Positions 9,689-22,231 of a DNA stretch of 64,000 nucleotides are shown in pieces (positions within the stretch are counted from its first letter, which is position 1; the number at the start of each line of letters is the position of its first letter). This stretch comes from Eutreptiella sp. 'Long Island Sound 2002' (lineage: Eukaryota; Euglenozoa; Euglenophyceae; Eutreptiales; Eutreptiaceae): NCBI GenBank assembly GCA_964036045.1, contig OZ038399.1:26239349-26303348 (forward strand), given 5' to 3'. Under the pieces are notes generated by a model, which saw only the letters and a program-made list of their open reading frames with translations, did not search any database and was not told the DNA's origin. The translations under genes were made by a program, and so were the position numbers.

Positions 9689-12600
9689 GACAAAACGCAA
9701 GTGGCTAAGTCACGGCGGGTGGGAGGCGGGGGGGGTGTCCACATCACGCATGCCATCTACGCGGCAACACCGTTTTAGTAGGGGGACATGATCACAGGTG
9801 GCTCGCTGACCCTTGGCCTCCGGAGGCCCATGTGGCAACGCGGTTAGATCACCACAGCTATCTTGTGGGTCCAAAATTCCTAGCACGGGGAGCTATTGGG
9901 AGGAGGCTGCCGAAACACCCCAATTAGGGAGTCTATGTGTGCAGAAAATGGCTACGTCACCCCTGCCATTGCCATCTAAGAATTCCCCGGTGTTGAGCAC
10001 AAGAACAAGATGACAATTGGCTACCCAACCCTTGCCGTCTATTACAGTCCTTATGCCAGCACCATATCCCGCATGCGGACACGCATACGTACCACATGAG
10101 CCGGCAAACAACTACATCCACCTTGCCATTTTGGGGGTTACCAACGCTCAAGACAGGGGAAAAATCAGAAGTCCACTGGTTCCACAGATGGGCGAAGTGG
10201 TTACAGCACCTCGACTCTAAGGGGTCCCCAAAACTCAGCACGAGGACCAAAATCCCAAAGTGGCACTGAGGACCCCCGAGATATCCCGGATGATGTAGCC
10301 AATGTGCTCTCATATGGGCCCGTGAGGTACCATGGGTTTACCTTGTCACCGTTGATTCTGTTCGTCGGCTCAGCACCACGGACCGGGCATTGCACAGGCA
10401 ATATAGCTTGTTTACCCACACATTGGCCCGTGCACCTAAACCGTGCACCCTCCGAGGCCCACATCAAGACAACGTGCCTAAATCACCCCTACGATCACGG
10501 GGGTTTTCGGTGCTTAGCACCGAGACAAAGTCCTATGTGGGTTCCTAAACCATGCCGTCTCGGGGACAATGTCCACTCAAAGTGGTTCCATCACCCCTAG
10601 CATGCCGGCTGCCCTATAGCTCCAAAAGAAGACTAGTTACTTAACCCATGCAATCTTGGTAGATTGTTGGTGGGCAAACAGGGTACATGAATCCTGCAAT
10701 CCTTCGTGTACCTAGTGGTTGGCATAGGGACACAATTAGAAGTGTGACGAACCCCTGTGCGCTCAGCAGCTTCACGTGTGCAAGATGCCTACATCACCCA
10801 CGTCATCTCGGAGGTCGCCCAAAGTTTAGGGCGGGAAAAAGATTAGATGTGGCGGCCGGAACCCTTCCTTTGGAGGGTGCGATGTGTGGGCAACATATCT
10901 GAATCACCCCTGCCAACGGAGCAGAGTACTCGAAACGATAACAAGAGCACAACGAGCCCCCCAAACCCTTTTGACTCAGAGGGGAATGTGCCACCATAGC
11001 AGCTACATTACCCCTCCCATCTCATGCGTCCCGAACGCTGACCCCATGGCTAAAACCAGATGTGGCTACTTAACCCATGCCATCTCAACAGATGTATGGG
11101 CCCTACCACATCTCTTCAGCTCAATGCCTAGCACGCGGACAACTCAGAAGAGGCTGCCTGCAGCAGGAGGTGAGCGTGTGAGGGCAAGATGTTCACATCA
11201 CACGTGCCATCTCGGGGGTCCTACCCTTTTAGTAGGGGAACATGATCACATGTGGCTCGCTAACCTTTGAACTCTAGAGGGCCACGGGTGGGCAAAATGG
11301 GTACACGGCCCCTCCCGTCTTGGCGGTCCCAAAATCTTAGCATTGGGACAGAATAGGAAGTGGCCGGGTGGACTTCCAATTCGGGAAGGCAGTGTCCGGC
11401 AAAACGGCTCCGTCCCGCCTGACATCTCCGAAGTGTTTAGTGCTCATCACGGGCACAACCTCAAAATTGGCTACCCAACCCCTGCCGTGTCGAGAGCCCA
11501 CATGTCGCCACAATACCTACATTAGCTCTGCCATCTGCAGGGATTCCAATGCTAAATGCGGGGCGAAAATCAGAAGTCGCTACCTCATCTCCTGGTCCCA
11601 TAGGTGGCAATGTCATTACGTCACACCTACCAGCCCCAAGGCCCCCTATATGCACTATGAGGACAAAAGCAAAAGTGGGTACCTAACCCATGCGAATTTC
11701 ACGGGCCCCTATGTGGAGAAAGTCGCTCCATCACCTATGCCATCCAAGAGGTCCGTGGTGCCCATCAGAGGAACAGAAAAAGAAGTGCCAAACTAAACCC
11801 ATGCTATTTCACAAGCCCATTTGTGTGCAAAGTGGCTACATCATCCCGGGGATCTCGGGGGTCCCCGGTGCTGAGAAAGAAAGAAAATGGGAAAGGGACA
11901 TCTAAACCATGCAGGCTCAGGGGCCCGAATCGAGCCAATACGGCTAGGTCACCCGTGCCATCACAGGGTTCCTAGTGTTGAGCTCCCGGAGAAAATCAGA
12001 AGTGGCCGTGTAACCCATGGCGTCTCAGAGGCCATGGTGCAAGCAAAGGGGCTGCATCACCTTTACCGTCTGAGGGGTCCTCCATGGTCATGACGGAGAA
12101 AATATTAGAAGTTGCTACTTAACCCATGCCATCCCATGACACCCTCAGTGAGCTAAAGGGCTACATCAGCCTTATCATCTTTGGTGTAATCAATGCTTGG
12201 CAGAACGACAAAATCTGAAATGGGAAATGGAACCTTGTCCTTTTGGGGGGGGGGGGGGCTCATGTGTGCAGGATGCCTACATCACCTGTGCTAGTTTGGA
12301 GGTCCACCAATGTTTAGCACGGCAGCAAGAGCAAAAGTGGCTACTCGAGCCATTCCTTTTGGAGCAGCGACGTGTGGGCAACATGGCTACATCACCCCTA
12401 CCATCAGCCCCAAGTGCTGAGAACGAAAACGAGATCATAACTAGCCATCCAAACCTATCCATCCCGGGGGGGGGGGGGGGGCAAATGTCGGCCCAGCGGC
12501 TACATCAACCCCTCCAACTCGGGGGGTGCCCATTGCTCAACACGTGATAAAATTAAGACACAGCTACTTAATCCATGGCATCTCAAGAGATCGTATGTGG

Positions 12601-13663
12601 GCCACGGGGCTGCATCAGCCCTACCATCTAACACGCAAGTGACTCACATCATGCGTTTTAGTAGGGGAATAGGCCCACAGCTGGCTTGCTAACCCTTGAG
12701 CTCTAGAGGCCCGCATGTCGGCAAAGTTGCTCGATCACAAGTACCATCTTTTGGGTCCTGAGGTCTAAGCATAGAGAGAAAAAGAGAAGAGGCTGCTGAA
12801 ACACCCCAATTGGGAAGCCCGGGTGTGGGCAAAATGGCTATATTTACACTGCCGTTGCCGTTTCGGAAGTCCCCAGTGCTGGGCACGGGAACAAAACAAG
12901 AATTAGGTACCTAACCGCTGCCCTCTCCACCATATCCCACATGCGGAGAAACACACATACTACAGGTGCCGGCACATAGCTACATCACGGATTCCCAATG
13001 CTCAATACGGGGAGAAAACCAGGTGTTGCACCATATCTGTTGGTCGCAAAGGTAGGCAATGTGGCTACATCACACCTATTGTCCCCGGGGTTCCCCGAAT
13101 ATCACAATGAGGAAAAAACCATAATCGGCTACCTAACCCATGCCATTCGATTGTCGTCTTAGTCGTTATATCTCCATTTGCACCCAGAATCACGTGGTAC
13201 TAATTATGCATCTATGCAATCATTACCATACCACCACTTGTTCACCAAATCCGGCTCTTCGTTATCCTCTATGTGTTGGAACCCCTCCATCAACCCCTCC
13301 AACTCGGGGGTGCCCATTGCTCAACACGTGATAAAATTAAGACACGGCTACTTAATCCATGGCATCTCAAGAGATCGTATGTGGGCCACGGGGCTGCATC
13401 AGCCCTACCATCTAACACGCAAGTGACTCACATCATGCATTTTAGTAGGGGAATAGGCCCACGGCTGGCTTGCTAACCCTTGAGCCCTAGAGGCCCGCAT
13501 GTCGGCAAAGTTGCTCGATCACAAGTACCATCTTTTGGGTCTTTTGAGAAAAAGAGAAGAGGCTGCTGAAACACCCCAATTGGGAAGCCCGGGTGTGGGC
13601 AAAATGGCTATATTTACACTGCCGTTGCCGTTTCGGAAGTCCCCAGTGCTGGGCACGGGAACA
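9689..13663. repeat. Segmental duplication, copy 2 (matches 1-3997)
   Basis: Over about 3.97 kb this segment matches bases 1-3997, with only scattered substitutions, one loss of about 8 bases near 10170 and length changes in G runs. The two long G runs in the segment differ between copies (for example 12 Gs at about 2582 and 14 at about 12245). The retrotransposon and satellite block 2 lie between the two copies. Confidence 0.9.
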
Positions 13664-14035
13664 AAACAAGAATTAGGTACCTAACCGCTGCCCTCTCCAC
13701 CATATCCCACATGCAGAGAAACACACATACTACAGGTGCCGGCACATAGCTACATCACGGATTCCCAATGCTCAATACGGGGAGAAAACCAGGTGTTGCA
13801 CCATATCTGTTGGTCGCAAAGGTAGGCAATGTGGCTACATCACACATATTGTCCCCGGGGTTCCCCGAATATCACAATGAGGAAAAAACCATAATCGGCT
13901 ACCTAACCCATGCCATTCGGTTGTCGTCTTAGTCGTTATATCTCCATTTGCACCCAGAATCACGTGGTACTAGTTATGCATCTATGCAATCATTACCATA
14001 CCACCACTTGTTCACCAAATTTGGCTCTTCGTTAT
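12510..14035. repeat. Nested 785-bp tandem duplication, second copy
   Basis: The string ccctccaact is at 12510 and 13295, again 785 bp apart. Unlike the first segmental copy, the second 785-bp unit here runs almost to its end, diverging near 14035. The roughly 115-bp non-satellite stretch inside the unit is therefore present at about 13147 and 13917 as well as at 3487. Confidence 0.85.
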
Positions 14036-15060
14036 CCCTGTACCCGCTACGGCATTGTGCAGCCTTCAAACGGACCAATACTTGTACCTATATACCATGG
14101 GAGAGCAAGCACCCCGGGTACCAAAAAGTGCACTAGATGAAGGGGGAATGTCTCATTTCTTGAGGCTTTGTACCCATCCCCAAGACTATTCTTGTTGTTG
14201 TCCACGACCGTTTTTGGTTGTCACACTGCGATACCCTGGGGGTATATAGTCGCCTTGGCAGCTGACTTGAGCGACCGCTCACGCTATTTTCATAGACAGC
14301 CCGGACAGGCAATGCAACCATGCATGTTTTGCATATGGCCTTTTCATAGTGCCGGGCGGTCACCCGGTCTCCGCTAGTTCGCCATCTGCAGCCACAGGTG
14401 AGGGGAGTGTTGCCCAAAGCCAGGGTCTTTGCCTATTTCACGTGGAGCAAAAAAACCTGAAACACCGATGGCACACCACGAAGCTAAGTAAGGTGAGGTG
14501 GAGATCTAGACTAATGTTTTGGCCGTTCCTATCCGGCCCTCGTCACACAAAGCTAGACAAAGCGGAAATGCGAAATGATAGAAATATGAAACACCTTAAG
14601 AATGAAATCAATGGATGTATGCGCCATCAAGCTAATGGAGTGTGACTGACACGGCGCAAATTAGCGCCATTGTGGGCTGATTACAAGGCACAAACAGCCC
14701 CAGGCACTATGACTGAATCGGCGACTAACGCTGTGCACATCATTGCACCTGAACTTTCTTCTTCCTATGCACCGGTTGTGGAGTCAACGTAGTAATCGAT
14801 GCATCCATTGGCTGATACAAATGTTCTGGGTTGCCTGGAAAGATTAGGCCCTCCCTGCCACACCCCAAAACATCTGCACACACCCCACCAACCGCCTCAT
14901 GCACATGTGCTCTATAACCATTGCATTGGATTCACATTCACAGTGCCACCATGTGGTTGTGTTCAATGACGGGCATTTGACGTTCTCTTTGGCTTTGCAA
15001 GGATACAAAGGCAAGTTTTGAAAACAAGTCCTCTTCATGGTTTACTCCCGTCTCAAGAAT
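14036..15060. other. Non-satellite island, no gene recognised
   Basis: This is mixed-composition sequence between satellite blocks 3 and 4. Its ORFs are all under 100 codons with no motif I recognise. I see no strong repeat inside it. Confidence 0.6.
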
Positions 15061-16930
15061 CCATACGGCACGACCATATTCCACATGCGGACATGCACAC
15101 ATACCATAGGTGCAAGCACATAGCTACATCAGCCTGCCATCTTCGGGGTCACCAGTAGAACAAATTCACACATTCAAAGGTAAGCCCATTCTAGTTGAGG
15201 GCCCTAGATTTGAGCAAAGTGGGTACATTACCCAGTCATCTCGGAGCTCCGAAGAGCCGAGAAGAGGGAAGAAATCGGAAATGGATACCTGAACCGCGTA
15301 GCATCGGTGGCTCACATCTGGTCAACGTGGCTAGATCACCCTGCCATGTCCGTGGTCCCCAATGCTTAGCTCGGAGACAAAATCAGAAGTGGGTACGAAA
15401 CCCATGCCCTCTCGGGGGCCCATGTGACCCACAATGACTCTATCAGACCCCATGTCATCTTAGGAATCTATGGGTGGGCAAAAGGGCTACATTAACCATA
15501 ACATCCCTGCTGTCTCCAATGCCTAGCATGCATTGAGACACAGTTAGAAAGGGGTCCTGAACCCCCTTGCTCTTGGGGGGCCTCACGTGTGCAAGATTCC
15601 TACATCACCCGCGCCCTCGCGGAAGTGGACGAATTTTTAGCACGGGACGAAGATCCGAAGTGTCGGGCGGCACCGTTCTATTTGGGGGAGCGGCCTGTGA
15701 GGAGCATGGCTACATCACCGATGCCATCGGTCTTTGGTGCTGGGCACGAGAGCAAGATTGTAAGTAGCCACCTAAACCCTTCCTTCTCGTGGGGGCATAT
15801 GCCGGCATAGCGGCTATATCAGCCCTCCCATCTCGGGGGTCCCCCGTTCTCACATGCGGACACGATCAAGGGTGGCAACTGAATCCATGCCATCTCAAGA
15901 TACCGTACATGGGCAAAGGGGCTGCACAAGCCCTACAATCTCTAGTATCCACAATCCTTACCACGCAGCCAAATCAGAGTTGGCTTCATGAACGGGTGGG
16001 GGGCCTCCCCGCATCCTCCCCAATCCTCCCCACATCCTCCCCGATCCTCCCTGCATCCTCCCCGGTCCTCCCCCGTCCTCCCGATCCTCCCCGCATCCTC
16101 CCCTGTCCTCCCCGCATCCTCCCCCATCATCCCCGCATCCTCCCCGATCCTCCCCGGAACAAGATCTCAGGCAGCGCGCTGACCCTTGACTTTTGGAGGC
16201 CAATATGTGGGCAAAGTGGCTGCATTAACAATTCCATCTTGTATGACCCCAACTCACGGCATCCAAAGAAAATAGGTAGTGGCCGCTTGAAAACCCCAAT
16301 TGGGAAGCCCTCGTCTAGTCAAAAGCGATACATCACCCCTGCCGTCTCGGAAGTTTGCGGTGCTCAGCATGAGAGGAAAATCGGAAGTGGCTATGTAACT
16401 CTTGCCGTCTGGAGAGCCCATCAGCGGGTACAATGGCTACATCAGCCCTGCAATCTTGGGGGTTCCTAATGTTTAACATGGGTAGAAAATCGGAAGTCGT
16501 TCTCCTATATCGCGCTGCCCAATATCACGAACCCAAATGCGTGCAAACTGGCTACATCGGGGTCACCAATACTTAAGACGAAGCCTAAATCCCAAGTGGC
16601 TACCTAACGCATGCCATTTCACAAGCCATATGTAGGCAACGTGGTTACATCACTTGTGCCAGCCCTGGGTTCCTAGTGCTAAGCACGAGAAGAAGATCAG
16701 AAGTAGCAACCTATACCCATGCCGCCCATGTGTGAGCAAGGTGGCTACATCAGCCCGGCCATCTCACCGGCCCCAAGTTCCAAGTGCTTAGGGGAGAAAA
16801 TCCGAAATGGCAACCTAAACCGTGCAGTAGTGGGGGGCCACATATGCGTAACATGGCTAAATCACCCGTGCAATCACGGGGGTTCCCGGTGCTCAGCACA
16901 AGGAGAAAATCAGAAACGGTAGCTTGTTCC
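15061..16930. repeat. Dimeric satellite, block 4
   Basis: The two-half satellite appears again, with CTACATCACC-like anchors near 15222, 15328, 15600, 15708 and 15811, spaced about 103-110 bp. One interval of about 53 bp (near 15432 to 15485) equals a single half-unit, which supports the dimer interpretation. It is interrupted at about 16009-16158 by a CT-rich minisatellite and fades out near 16930. It is not a copy of blocks 1 or 3. Confidence 0.85.
16009..16158. repeat. CT-rich minisatellite (about 13-bp units)
   Basis: About eleven imperfect units of the type TCCTCCCCGCA or TCCTCCCCGAT stand in tandem inside a satellite unit. One strand is almost pure pyrimidine. The satellite sequence resumes directly after it. 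Confidence 0.9.
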
Positions 16931-17764
16931 ACGCTACCTCACGGATCCAGGACTGGGTGAGCCAGCTCAATCGCTAGAGCATTGTGGCATGGAGTACAAC
17001 ATGAAGAGCCTAGTGCACAGCACACAAGGAAGGTGCTACATGGCCATGCTCGTGCAAGTTCAGTCACATGTGCCTGAACAGCAAGAGACTCCAGCTTTAG
17101 AGGCTGGTTGGGGCACCCTGATCTGACACAGCTCACAGCACCTGAAGTGAGGGGGGGGGGGGCGGTAACATTGGGCTGACAGAGCTACGCTCTCAAATGC
17201 ATTCCTTTCTGCAGAAGCATTTGACAATCGCCTTTTGCACAAGGACGTGCCATGGTCCTTTGCACGGGGACTTGAGCACGGCGCTTGGCATTACATTATT
17301 GCCCTTTGCACGGGGTTTCTCTTGTGTCTCTCTTTCGGATCATAGTTCTGGAGGTCGTGTGTAGGGTGCATGCATTTTGGTGCGCCAAGTGCTTGCCCTC
17401 AACAAACATCAGCCATCAACCGCCAATGGGGCTACTAACCCTGCGGCACCTGCGGCACGCAATTTGGGTAATTATCGTGGAACAGGAGATATCGCTGGAT
17501 AGACACACGTACATCCTTTCAACCAAACTCCTCGGTCCAAACTGTTGTTGAAGTCTGGCGCAAGCTACGACCATCATGATCATGCCCGGGTGGGTTTATT
17601 AAGTGTTTACGCAAAGGGCAATCCCTTCAATCCATTCACTGACGTTCCACTGGTTGCAGCAAACCACACGCTCATGGACAAGCTGCGTGTCGTAGCACAC
17701 GTGCGCACCCACCCCCTAATGCGGAACTCCACTTCCTCAGGAACTTCGTTCGAATCAGGAGGGG
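16931..17764. other. Intergenic stretch, no gene recognised
   Basis: This is unique-looking sequence with a run of 12 to 13 Gs near 17152. A plus-strand ORF of 88 codons (17285-17551) has no recognisable motif and no support beyond being open. Confidence 0.5.
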
Positions 17765-18979
17765 TCAGGTTGTAGTATCAGAAGGCCATTGAAGTGCATA
17801 CCAGATCCAACTTGAACCATCGTGAATCTGCACCGCGGTGTGGCCTTTGCAGGAGACAATTGGAGTGAAATTGCCAACCTTGAAGGCTTGGATCCCATTC
17901 TGTGGTGTTTGACCTGCAGCAACAAGAGAAATTGTGCATCAAAACAGGGGGCCTTTTGAGGAGTGTGAACACACTCACCAAGCACCCCAGAATTATTGAA
18001 TGCACCCCCCCCCTTGCAACACCAAAGTCCCAAAAGTTGACGGAACAACGCCTACCGTTGCTCTGACAAGGCGGCTGTATTTCTAAAGGGAAAAGTAGGA
18101 CATTGTTGCAAAAATTGCGGAAACAACACCCACTGTTGCTCTGACAAGGATGTTGCCCTCGTTAGGCGGGAGCCGCATGTAGGTCAACAAAGCGCTCCAC
18201 ACATGCACATCCTGGTATGCATATGCAGCAATGTTCGGCAGTTCCATAGATGAATAAATCCATTGTCAAGCATCGGTGTATGTACAGGCTGGCACTGGGG
18301 GGGGGGGGGGGGCAACAATAATATGGTAACTTGCATGCATTGTGGGAGTTCTGTACTACTGTCAGCGAAAACCTGCCCATACCTCACCCTAAGCACAATT
18401 GTCGTAATAGGGCAACAGAACAAAATGTGCAGCATGTTTTAGCAAAGTTGTGGAGGTCCTCACTGCCCATTAGGGGCATCAAGAGCTATGGAATAGAAAC
18501 CCTTTCCAACCTTGCGCCTCATCTTGAACAGCTTTACATGCTTGCCCTTTGGGGTAGGCTTTCGAGCAGGCTTGGCTTCAGGTTTCAGAATGGGTTTCCC
18601 ACTTTTTGGCCACTGTTGCAAGCACATGATGGTGTTCCAAGCATTATTCCAACCATCCCTTTTCAAGTGGTTTTCAATCTTACCACCGGGCTGTCCCTTC
18701 CACACGAGGACGGGCTTCAGCCGGACAACATCAGTCAATTTCAGGCAAGCATCGCCGTCATCATCAACACCATGCTCAACCAGAACGAAAAAACTAACAT
18801 ACAAAATGATGTTGTCCTTGTACCCCCCCCTTCACTCTAACGGAGACCCCGTGTACGCCTTTCGCTTCAAGTGTAGATTTCGCCATTGGCTCCAAACCGA
18901 AATCATCCCCACGGGTAGAACGACCGATAGTAATGGCAGGCGCGTGCTCACTGGGGGACGGGATGTACGTCACAGCCAT
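17765..18979 (-). CDS. Unrecognised protein, split gene with a possible frameshift
   Basis: Three coding pieces read well on the minus strand. The first starts at ATG 18979 (MAVTYIPSPSEH...) and runs to a run of eight Gs on the minus strand at about 18832. There the reading frame must move by one base, or a 49-base intron must be removed, to continue into the second piece (to 18501). That piece contains an acidic patch (VDDDGD), a Trp-rich stretch (GWNNAWNTIMCLQQW) and a basic Lys/Pro-rich tail. An intron (17914-18500) begins GTTTCTATT and ends TTGCTGCAG; both sides are phase 1. The last piece (17765-17913) ends at TGA and contains QIHDGSSWIWYALQWPSD. I do not recognise the family. Coding status rests on non-repetitive composition and matching splice phases. 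Confidence 0.45.
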
Positions 18980-21369
18980 CCCGGGAGTAACACATGAAAC
19001 TACCGACACACACATAAGTGAGCACACGGTATGAGTGCACCTCAACCTCCACCCATGTTCCCAAAGGCATGCAAACAAGAAAGTGTTGGAAACATGGAAA
19101 TTCAGGTTCACACCCATGTTTTCACAAGCAATGAGAAGCCCACAAATGTTCGGCTTATCAACCCTTCTTGCGATCATACACCATGCGGAACAACTGCACA
19201 TGCCCACCGCTTGAAGGTGCCTTTGAAGATGCCTTTGCCTAAGGTTTAGGGGCTGGTCTGGGTGACAGTAGGTGAATCGACACCCCCGGTGGTGCTCGGT
19301 GTTGCTGACATGCTCGGTAGGCCTCACAGGCCTTGGACATGGCAAAAAGGATGGCACCGAAAAAAAATAGACATTCAGAAAGATTGCATGGTGAGTTGAT
19401 GCAAGAAAGGGGAATATAAAGCACAAATATTCCCAAAATTAGAGCCATGTGGGTTGAAGTGGGCAAAGACTCACAACAAATGTGTCCATGGCTCCATGTA
19501 ATTGGCAAATGTGACAACAAACCCATGTCTTATGTGGCCGCACTACATTTCGTACGTAATTAAAATTACGTAGACAATCATTACAGTCCCTATGCCTACT
19601 ATAGCTTGGACAAGGGCCTAGCTTATACGGGGGGGGGGGGTGACCAAATTAAAAAAACAGACAAGTGCAAACCAGAGGAAATTCACTCCACATTCAGGCA
19701 TAAGTGCACATTTCTCCTCTATGCCAAACCCGGTTAAACCTCAAGAGACACATTGTGTTTGAAACACAAAAAAGAATTGTCTGACTACATTAGTCAGACA
19801 ATCACAGTCAGTAGCTGTCACTCAAACATCAGCAATCAATGTCAGATAAAGACACCATGCATTACCGGCATGGCCGGAAGGAGCAACCCGCCGCTTGCTT
19901 ATACAGGGTGGGTGGGGGGAGGGGGGGTGCAGCTGGAGACAGAGGGCGGCAAGCAAGAGGCGTAAGTAAAATCCAAATGACAACACAACACCTTTCCAGA
20001 ACATGTGACCAAATAGCCACAGTGTGCGTGCACCATGTCAAGTGCTCCTCCATGCGGCGCCTTTCCAACCCCTACCAACCTTAGTGAGTCGCACCCTATG
20101 GGTTCCGCACCGACACATTTTGCCATCTTGGCATGTTGGACAATTCCATTGGCAATGGCAGCCCCATGTCAACCAACCGGGCGATTGAAAAAGACTTGAA
20201 CTTCAAAAACCGCATACACTGAATTTTCTATACCACATCCCTACCCCAAGGGGGTTTGGGGGGCAAAAGAGGATGGAGGTACTTGCCATATCTGCCAAAA
20301 GAGGATGGAGGTATTTGCTATAGCTGCCTAGCATGACACTTTGCTGACTTGCTTTCCTTGCCATCGCATCTGCTAGCACACGGAGATTCCTTGCTGGGAT
20401 GGTTGTCAACTTCAACTGCTCAACAGGGAAAGTTGCTGTGGAAAAAATGGATCATCCTTTAGAATGAGGTGATGTGCGCCACCACATGCATCTCTGCACC
20501 ACCTTTGGATGTAAGGCAAGTGAACTCTGCACCACATCTGCTAAACCCCACAGCGTCTTCATCAAGCCGGACAAAGGTTCACTGCTACCTACTAGAACAC
20601 TCTAGACAACCCTCACCTCTGTCCTGAAGGCCCACTAACATCCCCCCCCCATAGTTGTTGTCTTGGGGATGATTATTCAAGAGTGCCTAGTCAGTCCAGA
20701 ATCAAACAATGATCTTTGAATTGGCGCCACTCATAAGCCCCCTGGAACCGACGCGCTTCTATCCAGCTATGATTCCGAAATTGAGAAGTGGTTGGTGTCC
20801 CTACCAACCCAGGGAAGCTTGCCTAGCGACGCCCCTTGGGGGTCAGGGACAGTACCATCACTGTACGCAAAAATGGTATGCATGGCAAGCAAGGCACAAG
20901 TATCATGTTGCACACCTCATACCATGGGGCTTGCGGCCCCCAAATTACAGGGTGTTGGTAGCTGCTACAGGTGCACCAGCCAAGCGCCGTGAACTCATCT
21001 GTGTGCGCACACCACGGCATCCACCCAGCCCTGACACTTCGTTCCCCACTTCCCCCCCTTTTCACCAAGTGATTTGTCCCCGCCTTCCCCCGGGGTCGCC
21101 ATGGGTGGGAGGGGACAAAGGGGAGTGGGGGCAGGTGCACTAATATCACACTAACGAATTCAGCGCTGCCGAGGGAGTGTTTAAGCTGTGTGCGCCCTGC
21201 GCGCACCCTGCGTGCGCCGTGCGCACTACTTTTATGATGACTTTCCCAAATTGAGTCCCCGAGTTTACCATTACCATATGAAGCCCCCGAGTAGACCAAC
21301 AGCTGCCTCTTGCCTACCAAATGAAGCAACAAACCATCTGTGCACAACATTGAACAGACTGCCACAGAC
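18980..21369. other. Intergenic stretch with simple repeats
   Basis: No convincing gene. It contains G runs near 19629 and 19916, and a 34-bp direct duplication near 20265-20325 (CAAAAGAGGATGGAGGTA twice). A GC-rich cluster of TGCGCGCACC-like words lies near 21186-21228; similar clusters occur elsewhere in the window. Confidence 0.5.
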
Positions 21370-21740
21370 TACTTTATCCTCCGGATGGATGGGATCGTAG
21401 TCTGGGACTGGTAGCCGTGTGGCCATTTTGGCGAGCAAGTCCACCTCCCCATTGCGCCGGATTTGCTCACGGATCTGTACATTACGGCTCTTGATGGTGA
21501 CTGGGAATCTACTCCATGATGACTCGCTTGTACTACTTGTCGCCGTTGGATGCTATCGCCGTCCCGATGGCCGCGCCGTACATTTTGGCGCTGTATGACT
21601 GCCGCGGACCCACAACCCGGGCCACAATGCGCAGGGGTCCTTTTGTCACCGCAGCTCCCGCGGCTTGGTACTCGGAGCCTGTGATTTCCACCGTTTGGAG
21701 GCTGCCATCGGCAGAGACGAGCTGCTTTTGATTGTACTAA
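21370..21740 (-). pseudogene. RNase H-like fragment of a decayed retroelement
   Basis: On the minus strand one frame (about 21740-21530) contains SADGSLQTVEI, with the D-G-S typical of the first RNase H beta strand, and later SYSAKMYGAAIG, where the family usually has A-E-x-x-A; here Lys stands in place of the catalytic Glu. A stop (TAG near 21530) ends that frame. A second frame (about 21505-21370) contains RRNGEVDLLAKMATRLP, which resembles the terminal N-x-x-x-D-x-L-A-x-x-A helix of retroelement RNase H. The order of the pieces is right, but a frameshift and a lost catalytic residue mark it as dead. No reverse transcriptase was found next to it. Identification is by motif only. Confidence 0.4.
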
Positions 21741-21774
21741 CCCCTTCAAATGCACCAAAGTGTAGAGGAAGCAA

Positions 21775-22231
21775 ACGTGGTACCCATAGGCCGCCACGTG
21801 GGTGCCCTAGGACCCGCGGGGGCAAAATCGGACCTAGCTACCCAACCGCTACCTTCTTAGGGGAGTTGCCCTGCGCGCGCCCGGCGCGCTAACGCTCCCT
21901 CGTTGTTTTTTGTTGGTCACCAAGGTAACACCCCCACCACCACCCTCCCTGGCCACAACCAAGAAAAACAAAATTCTGCAAAATCGCTTCATCCAGCACA
22001 ATCAAGACACAATCGCAATGTACAGCATGACATAAGAAATATGTGTCCAGGGCCAAGTTCTTGCACTGCGCACGCAGAGGCTAGGATACTCACCCAAAAA
22101 TACCTGTCACCTGTCTAGCAGCACGGCGAAGCAGCAAAGCCCACATGAGAACAATCAAAATGCCTTCAAGGGCCTTCAAGGGCGCCAAACATCCACATGC
22201 AGAACTATGCATCTACACATGCATAGGTTCA
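21775..22231. other. Intergenic stretch with a possible satellite remnant
   Basis: Near 21775-21860 the words GGTACCCATAGGCCGCCACGT and CTAGCTACCCAACCGCTACC resemble satellite half-units. The remainder shows no gene. Confidence 0.3.

Larger units (their letters stand above)
9644..14035. repeat. Dimeric satellite, block 3
   Basis: Satellite units resume after the retrotransposon. From 9689 the sequence is a near-exact copy of bases 1-3997, with an offset that drifts from 9688 to 9664 through small indels. The block ends near 14035, where the third copy of a non-satellite stretch diverges into unrelated sequence. The many ORFs here mirror those of block 1 and I do not call them genes. Confidence 0.9.

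Noticed and set aside
21416-21440. Words resembling a dinoflagellate spliced leader (TGGCCATTTTGGC)
   Set aside because: The match is short and the bases are accounted for by the RNase H-like reading on the other strand.
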